This document shows positions 39,893 through 47,427 of a stretch of 50,565 nt of DNA, piece after piece; the stretch's first letter is position 1; every line of letters begins with the position of its first letter. Origin of the DNA: an uncultured Lachnospiraceae bacterium (GTDB lineage Bacteria; Bacillota; Clostridia; Lachnospirales; Lachnospiraceae); contig CANQBH010000014.1 in NCBI GenBank assembly GCA_947589155.1, positions 1-50,565 of the forward strand, written 5' to 3'. The translations under genes and the position numbers were made by a program. A model generated the notes under the pieces. It had not been told where the DNA came from, searched no databases, and worked only from the letters and a program-made list of their open reading frames with translations.

Positions 39893-41830
39893 ATGGAATT
39901 TCTTATGAAAACGATCAAGGAAGCACGAAAACGATCTCTTATTCTGGCGGCTGCGGGGCTTGCGGCCGTACTCCTGATGCTGCCGGCGCGCGCGGAAGCC
40001 GCGGGGCTTGGCGTCTTTTACGTCTCCGATCCGTCGGAGTTTTTCTCGGCGTGGCTGAATATTCTGGGAAACTGCGGCGGCAAGGGCGAGATCCGGCTGT
40101 TGGAGGATATTTACTGGGGAAACGGCAGCTGGGAAGAAGACAGCAGGCTGCGCGTCCTGCCCGGAATGGACATCACCATCGATCTCAACGGCCATACGCT
40201 CTATAATCATCCCGGCACCTATTTTTTATATGCGCATAACGCGCTTTTCAGCGTGGAAGGCGGACGGCTCGCGCTGTATTCTTCGCACGGCGACGGCGCT
40301 GTGGACGGACGCGGCCTCTGTTACGCAAGTCTCGGGGAGGATCGCTGCGGGGCGGTGGTCGACGTGTTTTCCGGCACGTTCCTGCTCGGCTACGGCGCGG
40401 ACGGCGTCAAAGCCGCGCAAGGCGGCAGGGTGCAGATCAGAAACGCGGCGAACCTTCTTTCCTTCGGCGGCAGCGACCCTTCCGGCGGCACGCTGATCAA
40501 CTGTTTCGGCGGCACGGTGCGGGCAAGCCGCGCCCTGTTTTCCGACTGCGACGGCACCGCGCTTTGGGGATGGGATCCGCAGCGGCAGAACGGCAGCTGC
40601 GACGTCCTGCTGGAGGAGTGCGCCTCCGAGCGCGTCAGCGGCCTGTTTTCTTCCGGCGCGAAGGAAAGCCCGTTTTCTGCAAGCCGAATCCGCATTTATG
40701 GCGGGACTTACCGGACGGGAAAGTGCTATAACGCGGGCGTGGAATGTTTTCAGCAGTCCGCCGGCAACGAGATCAAAAACGCGGTTCTGGACGTCGGCTA
40801 TCTGGCGTCGGCGGGAAGCGGCAGCATGACGGTCGAGAACTGCGACGTCAAAGGCGGCGTGGTCTGGGAAAGCGGCGGCAACCTCATTTCCGGCAGCCGC
40901 GTGCACGAGTCAACTAATTTTACCGGCATTTACAGCGCGCCGCCGTCGACCGCTTCCAATACGATAAGGGATACGCAGACGGATCACTGCCTGATCGGCG
41001 TCGGGGCGGCGTCCGGCAGGCTGACGGTCTCCGGCGTCATCCGCGACAATATGCTCTGCGGCATTTCCAACGACGGGGCGGATCTGTATTTCACGGGCGG
41101 GGAGATCTTGGGGAACGGTTCGCAGGATTCGGCGGAAAGCGGCGGGATCCTGCACCGCTCCGGCAGCCTTCATGTCCGCGGCGGGAAGATCAGCGCCAAC
41201 CGCGGCGCGGGGATCGCCAATAGCGCGCTGCTTGAGCAGACGGGCGGCACGGTAACGGCGAATACGTTCTGCGGCGTTTACCAGAACGGGCAGTATCTAT
41301 TGTCGGGGAGCGCGGCGGTGGAAAAGGATCCGATCTATCTGTGCCGAGGAAAGATCGTTGAAGTCCCGTCCGCACTGGACGACGGGAAAGCGGGAGGATT
41401 TCGTCTGGCGACGGCGGACGACGACAAGGCGGTGGCGCGGGAAATGATCCGCAGCCGGATCGGGTGCAGCAGGGCATTCTGCGGACGCTTTTCCCTGGTC
41501 TCCGCCGCGCTGTCGCATGACGCTTCCGGCGGCGTTTTTACGGGCGTCAGGGATACGGGCGCGATCCATCGAGGCGTCGACATGAGCGGCTACGGCGGCG
41601 CAAGGGCGGACACCCTGTATCTGACGGGATGTTACGGGCTGTATTTTGACGAGGCGCTGAAAGACTGGGGATTTACGGCCGATTACAACACGGAAGCGCT
41701 GCGGAATGAAACGGTGCGCCATAACGGCAGCGGGGCTTTCGTCGTGATCGGGTGCCCTTTCCAGATGTTCTATTGGAACGAACCGACCGTATTTTCTACC
41801 GGACAGGACGTGCGCGTGTATAGCATATAG
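39893..41830 (+). CDS. Secreted right-handed beta-helix protein
   Basis: The protein of about 645 residues starts with a basic segment and a hydrophobic signal (SLILAAAGLAAVLLMLP) with a likely cleavage near ARAEA-AG at residues 34-37. The mature part is rich in Gly, Ser, Asn and short hydrophobic strands, with repeating turns such as GGTVRASRALFSDCDGT, GNEIKNAVLDVG and SGRLTVSGVIRDN. This is typical of parallel beta-helix proteins. No cell-wall sorting signal or catalytic triad is recognised, so it may bind or cleave a polysaccharide or act as a surface protein. The ATG at 39893 is preceded by GGGGAAAGGA; an in-frame ATG at 39785 lies in the predicted promoter. Confidence 0.75.
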   Translation: MEFLMKTIKEARKRSLILAAAGLAAVLLMLPARAEAAGLGVFYVSDPSEFFSAWLNILGNCGGKGEIRLLEDIYWGNGSWEEDSRLRVLPGMDITIDLNGHTLYNHPGTYFLYAHNALFSVEGGRLALYSSHGDGAVDGRGLCYASLGEDRCGAVVDVFSGTFLLGYGADGVKAAQGGRVQIRNAANLLSFGGSDPSGGTLINCFGGTVRASRALFSDCDGTALWGWDPQRQNGSCDVLLEECASERVSGLFSSGAKESPFSASRIRIYGGTYRTGKCYNAGVECFQQSAGNEIKNAVLDVGYLASAGSGSMTVENCDVKGGVVWESGGNLISGSRVHESTNFTGIYSAPPSTASNTIRDTQTDHCLIGVGAASGRLTVSGVIRDNMLCGISNDGADLYFTGGEILGNGSQDSAESGGILHRSGSLHVRGGKISANRGAGIANSALLEQTGGTVTANTFCGVYQNGQYLLSGSAAVEKDPIYLCRGKIVEVPSALDDGKAGGFRLATADDDKAVAREMIRSRIGCSRAFCGRFSLVSAALSHDASGGVFTGVRDTGAIHRGVDMSGYGGARADTLYLTGCYGLYFDEALKDWGFTADYNTEALRNETVRHNGSGAFVVIGCPFQMFYWNEPTVFSTGQDVRVYSI

Positions 41831-41849
41831 TTTTAGAAAGTGCTATACT
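41821..41849 (+). promoter_or_regulatory. Extended -10 promoter for alpha-amylase
   Basis: TGCTATACT (41841-41849) is an extended -10 element; the -35 position holds only TAGCAT. It lies about 50 bp before the alpha-amylase start. Confidence 0.5.
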
Positions 41850-41897
41850 AAGAGGCAAAAGGGCGGCGGAGACGCCCGCACGAAAGAAGGAATGACG

Positions 41898-43385
41898 ATG
41901 GAAAACCGGACGATGATGCAGTATTTTGAATGGTATCTGCCCGACAACGGCCTGCTGTGGCAGCGGGCGGCAAAGCAGGCGGCGGCGCTGAAGGAAGCGG
42001 GCGTGACGATGCTCTGGCTGCCGCCGGCGTACAAGGGTTCCGCGGGAAGCGGCAGCGTCGGTTACGATGTGTATGATATGTACGATCTGGGCGAATTTGA
42101 CCAGAAGGGATCCGTGCGCACCAAGTACGGCACGAAGGAGGAATATCTTGCGGCGGTCGCCGCGCTGCAGAAGCAGGGGATCGCGGTGCTCTGCGACGTC
42201 GTGCTCAATCACCGCATGGGCGCGGACGGCACGGAAGAAGTCGCGGTAGAAGAAGAGATGGCAAACGACAGGAACCGCGACATCGGCGCGGAACAGACCA
42301 TTTTAGCATGGACGAAGTTTGACTTTCCGGGACGCGGCGGCGCATATTCTGCGTTCCGCTGGAACGCCTCCCATTTCAGCGGCACGGACTGGGACGAGAG
42401 AGGACGGCGCGGCGGGATCTTCCGCTTTGCGGGAAAGACATGGAACCGCGAGACGGACAGCGAGAACGGCAATTACGACTATCTGATGGGCGCCGATCTG
42501 GATACCGACCATCCGGACGTCGTCCGCGAAACGGAAGCGTGGGGCAGATGGTATCTCGATACGGTGCGGCCGGACGGCCTGCGGCTGGATGCCGTCAAGC
42601 ATATCGGGTTTGATTTTTACCGGCATTGGATGGAAGAAATGCGGGCGTACAAAACCAAAGGAAAGGATGGGGATTTTTTCATCGTCGGCGAATACTGGAG
42701 CGACGACATCGAAAAACTCACGCATTATCTGGATGCGGCGGATCACGCGCTTGCGCTGTTCGACGTCCCGCTTCATTTTAAGTTCTGCCGCGCGGCGACT
42801 TCCAACGGCGGCTTCGATATGCGCACGTTGTTTGACGGGACGCTCACCGGCGCGGATCCGGCGCACGCGGTCACGTTCGTCGACAATCACGACACGCAGC
42901 CGGGACAGGCGCTGCAATCGTTCATTCCGGCGTGGTTCAAGCCGATCGCCTACGCGGTCCTTCTGCTGCGCGACGCGGGAACGCCGTGCGTGTTTTACGG
43001 CGACTATTACGGGATCGCCCATGACGGGGTCGCGCCGGTGCCAAAACTCGGCGCGCTTCTGCGGGTGCGCCGCGACTATGCCTACGGGGAGGAACACCTG
43101 TATTTTGACGATCCGTCGCTGGTCGGTTTTACGCGCGAAGGCGATCAGGAACACGCCGACTCCGGCGCAGCCGTGCTCCTCAGCGACAGCGACGGCGGCG
43201 AAAAGCGGATGTATCTCGGAAAAGCGCACGCGGGCGATTGCATGGTCGATATCATGGGACATCGCATGGAGCGGGTCGTGATCGACGAGCAGGGCTGGGG
43301 AACGTTTTTTACGAACGGCGGAGCGGTTTCCGTCTGGGTGCGGGAGAACGCGGCGGGAAAAATGTTTACGGACGGCGTATGTTAG
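41898..43385 (+). CDS. Cytoplasmic alpha-amylase (GH13)
   Basis: The 495-residue enzyme hydrolyses alpha-1,4-glucans inside the cell, as it has no signal peptide. It has the intracellular-type start MENRTMMQYFEWYLPDNG, the DVVLNHRMGADG region, nucleophile Asp231 in LRLDAVKH, acid/base Glu265 in FIVGEYWSDD and Asp332 in FVDNHDTQPGQ. These match the AmyA/BLA-like GH13_5 type. I chose the ATG at 41898, 7 bp after AAAGAAGG, over ATG 41892, because that gives both the correct spacing and the family N-terminus. It could degrade glycogen or imported maltodextrins. It has its own promoter. Confidence 0.93.
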   Translation: MENRTMMQYFEWYLPDNGLLWQRAAKQAAALKEAGVTMLWLPPAYKGSAGSGSVGYDVYDMYDLGEFDQKGSVRTKYGTKEEYLAAVAALQKQGIAVLCDVVLNHRMGADGTEEVAVEEEMANDRNRDIGAEQTILAWTKFDFPGRGGAYSAFRWNASHFSGTDWDERGRRGGIFRFAGKTWNRETDSENGNYDYLMGADLDTDHPDVVRETEAWGRWYLDTVRPDGLRLDAVKHIGFDFYRHWMEEMRAYKTKGKDGDFFIVGEYWSDDIEKLTHYLDAADHALALFDVPLHFKFCRAATSNGGFDMRTLFDGTLTGADPAHAVTFVDNHDTQPGQALQSFIPAWFKPIAYAVLLLRDAGTPCVFYGDYYGIAHDGVAPVPKLGALLRVRRDYAYGEEHLYFDDPSLVGFTREGDQEHADSGAAVLLSDSDGGEKRMYLGKAHAGDCMVDIMGHRMERVVIDEQGWGTFFTNGGAVSVWVRENAAGKMFTDGVC

Positions 43386-43393
43386 CGCGGGAT

Positions 43394-43422
43394 TTGCCTT
43401 TGCCGCCGATTTCGGGTATCAT
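43394..43422 (+). promoter_or_regulatory. Sigma-A type promoter for the aldo/keto reductase
   Basis: TTGCCT (43394-43399) and TATCAT (43417-43422) are separated by 17 nt, just after the amylase stop. Transcription would start near 43430. Confidence 0.65.
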
Positions 43423-43433
43423 ATAAGATAGGC

Positions 43434-43452
43434 TGCCGGAGTGCTTCCGGCA
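43434..43452 (+). other. Perfect 7-bp hairpin at the 5' end of the aldo/keto reductase transcript
   Basis: TGCCGGA and TCCGGCA enclose a GTGCT loop and are followed by TGGTTTTC. The hairpin begins within a few nucleotides of the predicted transcript start. The weak T-run could make it the amylase terminator; it could also be a 5' stabilising stem. Confidence 0.55.
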
Positions 43453-43482
43453 TGGTTTTCGACAGAAGAAAAGGAGGAGAAG

Positions 43483-44604
43483 ATGAAGAAACTGGGATTT
43501 GGTTTGATGCGCCTGCCGCAGCGTGATCCGAACAACGCTGCCGACGTGGATGTGCAGCAGGTCAAGCAGATGGTCGATTTGTTTATGGAAAAAGGCTTTA
43601 CTTACTTTGACACGGCGTGGATGTATAACGGATTTGCCAGCGAGAACGTTGCGAAAGAAGCGCTGGTCGACCGCTATCCGCGCGACAGTTTTACGCTCGC
43701 GACGAAACTGCACGCCGGTTTCTTTGATTCGCCGGAAGAACGCGAAAAGATCTTTGAGACGCAGTTGGAAAAAACGGGCGCCGGATATTTCGATTACTAT
43801 CTGCTCCACGGCCTTGAAAAGAATATGTACGAAAAGCACGAGAAATTCGACAGTTTTTCATGGCTGCTGGACAAAAAAGAAAAAGGCCTCGTGAGGCACG
43901 CGGGATTTTCCTTCCACGATACGCCGGAAGTTTTGGACGAGATCCTGAGCGCGCATCCGCAGATGGAGTTCGTGCAGTTGCAGATCAACTACCTCGACTG
44001 GGAGAGCGAGTGGGTGCATGCCCGCGCCTGCTACGAAACGGCGAGGAAGCACAACATCGACATCATTGTCATGGAGCCGGTCAAAGGCGGAACGCTGGCG
44101 CGGCTGCCGGAGGAGGCAAAAGAACGGTTCGCGCGTCTGGATCCTTCGATGAGCGCGACAAGCTGGGCGATCCGTTTCGCGGCCAGTCTGCCGGGCGTCA
44201 TGGTGGTGCTCTCCGGAATGTCCGACGTTGCGCAGATGCAGGACAATTTAAGTTACATGGAAGATTTCCGTCCGCTGAGCGAGGAAGAAAAGGCGGCGTG
44301 TTTTGAGGCCGCGGCCATCATCAACAGCAACACGGCGATCCCGTGCACGGGATGTTCATACTGCACGGAAGGCTGTCCGCAGCATATCGCGATCCCGCAG
44401 TATTTCTCCCTGTATAACGAGGATATGCGCGAGGATCTGAAGGAAAAGGGATGGACCGTCAACTTTTCCAATTACGATTCGCTGGCGGAACGTTTCGGCA
44501 AGGCGTCCGACTGTATCGCCTGCGGACAGTGCGAGGGCGTCTGCCCGCAGCACCTTCCGATCATCGACGACCTTGCGAAGGTGGCGGAGCATTACGGCAA
44601 GTAA
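43483..44604 (+). CDS. Aldo/keto reductase with C-terminal 2x[4Fe-4S] domain
   Basis: The 373-residue protein has an aldo/keto reductase barrel with FDTAWMYNG (Asp and catalytic Tyr), TKLH (Lys), YLLHGL (His) and IVMEPVKGG. A C-terminal ferredoxin-like extension holds two full cluster motifs, CTGCSYCTEGCP and CIACGQCEGVCP. This architecture is common in anaerobes and suggests electron exchange with ferredoxin or flavins; substrates are unknown. An AAGGAGGAG site lies 5 bp before the ATG. It heads a short operon with the small unknown gene at 44630. Confidence 0.92.
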   Translation: MKKLGFGLMRLPQRDPNNAADVDVQQVKQMVDLFMEKGFTYFDTAWMYNGFASENVAKEALVDRYPRDSFTLATKLHAGFFDSPEEREKIFETQLEKTGAGYFDYYLLHGLEKNMYEKHEKFDSFSWLLDKKEKGLVRHAGFSFHDTPEVLDEILSAHPQMEFVQLQINYLDWESEWVHARACYETARKHNIDIIVMEPVKGGTLARLPEEAKERFARLDPSMSATSWAIRFAASLPGVMVVLSGMSDVAQMQDNLSYMEDFRPLSEEEKAACFEAAAIINSNTAIPCTGCSYCTEGCPQHIAIPQYFSLYNEDMREDLKEKGWTVNFSNYDSLAERFGKASDCIACGQCEGVCPQHLPIIDDLAKVAEHYGK

Positions 44605-44629
44605 ACGCGCAGGGCGTCGGGAGGCAGAT

Positions 44630-44920
44630 ATGGAAGATTTTCACACAGGCGGCGCAAACGCAGCGGACGAAGAATTGCAGATGTCGGTCTCGCCGGTCTG
44701 CCGCCGCGACGGAAAAAAGATCGCGTATGTCTCTTTCAGCGGCCATCGCCGCAGCGCGGAGGGGGAGATCCCGTCATGCAGGATCACTTCCTACGAGGGC
44801 TTTGAGGAAGGCGAGGTCGCGCAGTTGGAACTTTACATGAAAAGCAGGCTGCCGGAACTGAAAAAAATGGCGGAAAGCGTGAATGTCCTTACGGCCTTCA
44901 TGGGCTCCGACAAAAAATAA
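44630..44920 (+). CDS. Conserved-looking small protein, unknown function
   Basis: The 96-residue cytoplasmic protein begins with an acidic leader, then a beta-rich stretch (RRDGKKIAYVSFSGHRRSAEG), PSCRITSYEGF and a helix (VAQLELYMKSRLPELKKMA). GGGAGG lies 5 bp before the chosen ATG; an in-frame ATG at 44573 overlaps the reductase gene and lacks a good site. I know similar small proteins from Lachnospiraceae but cannot name the family. It follows the aldo/keto reductase by 25 bp and precedes the ZIP gene by 51 bp. Confidence 0.7.
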   Translation: MEDFHTGGANAADEELQMSVSPVCRRDGKKIAYVSFSGHRRSAEGEIPSCRITSYEGFEEGEVAQLELYMKSRLPELKKMAESVNVLTAFMGSDKK

Positions 44921-44971
44921 AAAAAGCACCTCTGCGGCATAGCGTCATACCATAATAGGAAAACTAAAGGT

Positions 44972-45754
44972 ATGGGAGAAATGGTCATACAGGGGTTGCT
45001 GCTCCCCTTCGCGGGGACATCACTGGGTGCGGCCTGCGTATTTTTTATGAAAAAAGGATTGGACCGCAGAGTGCAACGGATCCTGACGGGATTTGCCGCG
45101 GGCGTCATGGTGGCGGCGTCCGTCTGGAGCCTGCTGATACCGGCGATCGAACAGGAAGAAGAGACTCTGGGGCGGCTGGCGTTTGTGCCGGCGGTTTTGG
45201 GATTTTGTACGGGGATGCTCTTTCTATTGCTGCTCGATATCCTCACGCCGCACATCCATCCGGATGCAACGGCGGAAGGGCCGGAGAGCCGGCTGCGCAA
45301 AACAACGCGGATGGTGCTGGCGGTCGTACTGCATAACATACCCGAGGGTATGGCGGTCGGCGTCGTTTACGCGGGGCTTTTGACGGGGCAGGCGGATATT
45401 ACGATCACGGGCGCGCTGGCGCTGTCCGCCGGAATCGCGATCCAGAATTTTCCGGAGGGCGCGATCGTCTCCATGCCAATGCACGCGACGGGGATCTCGA
45501 AGGGTCGCGCGTGCGTGCAGGGCATATTGTCGGGATTGGTCGAACCGGTCGCGGCGGTCGTTACGATCCTGCTTTCGTCGCGGATCGTCCCGCTGCTTCC
45601 GTATCTGCTGAGTTTTGCGGCGGGCGCGATGATCTATGTGGTGATCGACGAACTGGTGCCGGAAATGTCGCAGGGAAAACATTCCAATCTCGCGGCTTTT
45701 TCGTTTATGCTGGGATTTTCCCTGATGATGGCGCTCGACGTGGCGCTTGGATAG
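44972..45754 (+). CDS. ZIP family divalent metal transporter
   Basis: The 260-residue membrane protein has about eight hydrophobic helices. The two transport-site motifs are VLHNIPEGMAVGV (helix IV) and IQNFPEGAIVSMP (helix V). An internal DILTPHIHPDA loop adds acidic and histidine residues. ZIP proteins import zinc, iron, manganese or cobalt into the cytoplasm. Cobalt would suit the B12 genes on both sides, but the sequence does not show selectivity. The start has a weak AACTAAAGG site. metF begins 23 bp after its stop. Confidence 0.9.
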   Translation: MGEMVIQGLLLPFAGTSLGAACVFFMKKGLDRRVQRILTGFAAGVMVAASVWSLLIPAIEQEEETLGRLAFVPAVLGFCTGMLFLLLLDILTPHIHPDATAEGPESRLRKTTRMVLAVVLHNIPEGMAVGVVYAGLLTGQADITITGALALSAGIAIQNFPEGAIVSMPMHATGISKGRACVQGILSGLVEPVAAVVTILLSSRIVPLLPYLLSFAAGAMIYVVIDELVPEMSQGKHSNLAAFSFMLGFSLMMALDVALG

Positions 45755-45777
45755 GATAGGAGAGGAAGGAACGACAG

Positions 45778-46665
45778 ATGAAGATTACGGAGATTTTGCG
45801 GCAGGAACAGATGTCACTTTCGTTTGAAGTGTTCCCGCCGAAGAAAGAGACGACGTTTGAGAGCGTGCGGGAGGCGACGGAACAGATCGCCGCGCTGCGC
45901 CCGTCGTTCATGAGCGTGACGTACGGGGCGGGCGGCGGCACCAGCGCCTATACGCTGGCGGTCGCAAAGAACATCAAAGACAAATACGGCGTGCCGATGC
46001 TCGCGCATCTGACCTGCGTTTCTTCCGACCGCGAAACGGTCCGGCAGAGGATCCGCGAACTCAAAGAAGCCGGAATCACGAACGTCATGGCGCTGCGCGG
46101 CGATCTGACGCCGGAACTCGAGCAAACGGACCGCAGCCGGTGGGATTACCGCTACGCCGTGGAACTGATCCGCGAACTGAAAGACGACGGCTCGTTCTGT
46201 ATCGGCGGGGCGTGCTATCCCGAGGTGCACCCCGAAAGCCCGAACCAGCGGGAAGACCTGCGCCGCCTGAAGGAAAAGGTGGACGCCGGCGCGGATTTTC
46301 TGACGACACAGATGGTCTTTGACAACAATCTGTTTTACAACTTTTTATACAAGGCAAGGGAGGCCGGGATCACGGTGCCGATCCTGCCGGGGATCATGCC
46401 GATCACAAACGCCAATCAGGTGGCGCGCGCGATCCGTCTCTCCGGCGCGTTCATGCCGCAGCGCTTCCGCGCGATGGTGGACAGGTTCGGATCGGATCCG
46501 CAGGCGATGAAGCAGGCGGGCATTGCCTACGCGACGGATCAGATCATCGATCTGTACGCGAACGGGATCACGAACGTGCACGTCTATTCCATGAACAAGC
46601 CGGACATTGCCGCGGGGATCAGCCAAAATCTCTCCGCGATCCTCGGCAGGAGTTTTTTGGAGTAA
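45778..46665 (+). CDS. metF: Methylenetetrahydrofolate reductase
   Basis: MetF reduces 5,10-methylene-THF to 5-methyl-THF, the methyl donor for MetH. The 295-residue TIM-barrel flavoprotein shows LSFEVFPPKKETTFE, MSVTYGAGGG, HLTCVSSDRETV, NVMALRGDLTP, IGGACYPEVHPES, FLTTQMVFDN and LPGIMPITN. The length is that of bacterial MetF. GGAGAGGAAGGA precedes the ATG. The MetH reactivation gene follows after 3 bp, so methyl donor and acceptor enzymes are co-expressed. Confidence 0.96.
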   Translation: MKITEILRQEQMSLSFEVFPPKKETTFESVREATEQIAALRPSFMSVTYGAGGGTSAYTLAVAKNIKDKYGVPMLAHLTCVSSDRETVRQRIRELKEAGITNVMALRGDLTPELEQTDRSRWDYRYAVELIRELKDDGSFCIGGACYPEVHPESPNQREDLRRLKEKVDAGADFLTTQMVFDNNLFYNFLYKAREAGITVPILPGIMPITNANQVARAIRLSGAFMPQRFRAMVDRFGSDPQAMKQAGIAYATDQIIDLYANGITNVHVYSMNKPDIAAGISQNLSAILGRSFLE

Positions 46666-46668
46666 GCC

Positions 46669-47427
46669 ATGGAAGAACGCGCCGTTTATGTAAAACTGTA
46701 TGAACCGGACGACCCGCGGTTTACGGTCAACGAGCAGGAAGTCTGGCGCTACGCCGGATTTTTGGAGGAAGGCCGCGGCATGGAGGAAGAACTCCGCCGC
46801 CTTTGGGAGCGCGTCCGCAAGGAGCAGAAGGGGGCTTTTTCCTATAAGGCGTGTTTCGTTTGGACGGATCTTGCGTGGAAGGACAAAAAGCCGCAGCTGC
46901 CGTTTGCCGCGGATTCGCAGGATCTGGGAAAATGCCTGCGCGGCAGCGAAAAACTGGTGATGTTTGCCGCCACCGTCGGGCTCGAGATCGACCGCAGGAT
47001 CGCCCGCGCGCAGCGCGTATCGGAGGCGGAAGCGCTTCTGTTGCAGGCCTACGGGGCGGAGCGCGTGGAATGTCTGTGTAACGTCTTCTGTCAGGAAATG
47101 CGCGATGAAGCAAAGATGCGCGGATGGGAGACGACCGCGCGGTTCTCGCCGGGCTACGGCGACCTGCCGCTCGAGGTGCAGAACGATCTGTTTGGGATCC
47201 TGGATTGCAGCCGCAGGATCGGCGTTTCGTTAAACAGAAGCCTTCTGATGTCGCCGTCCAAATCCGTGACGGCATTGTTCGGATTAAAAAGGGCGGCGCA
47301 GATTTCCGCGGCGGAAACATCCACAGCGCGGACTTCCGCGGCGCAGATGAAGCAGGGCTGCGCGGCGTGCGCGGCAAAGGACTGCGCCTATCGGGAAGAA
47401 GCGCGGCGGACGAAAGGAAACATATGA
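46669..47427 (+). CDS. Cobalamin-dependent methionine synthase activation protein
   Basis: The 252-residue protein corresponds to the AdoMet-binding activation domain of MetH, here as a separate polypeptide. It would remethylate MetH cofactor oxidised to cob(II)alamin, with SAM and an electron donor. Signatures are TARFSPGYGDLPLEVQ, MSPSKSVTALFG and the C-terminal CAACAAKDCAYRE cysteine cluster. Just before the cysteines lies a low-complexity Ala/Ser/Thr stretch. The gene starts 3 bp after metF and overlaps metH by ATGA, which couples their translation. Confidence 0.9.
   Translation: MEERAVYVKLYEPDDPRFTVNEQEVWRYAGFLEEGRGMEEELRRLWERVRKEQKGAFSYKACFVWTDLAWKDKKPQLPFAADSQDLGKCLRGSEKLVMFAATVGLEIDRRIARAQRVSEAEALLLQAYGAERVECLCNVFCQEMRDEAKMRGWETTARFSPGYGDLPLEVQNDLFGILDCSRRIGVSLNRSLLMSPSKSVTALFGLKRAAQISAAETSTARTSAAQMKQGCAACAAKDCAYREEARRTKGNI

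Noticed and set aside
45750-45780. SAM, T-box or cobalamin riboswitch upstream of metF
   Set aside because: The gap to the ZIP gene is only 23 bp and no B12 box or SAM-type core is present.
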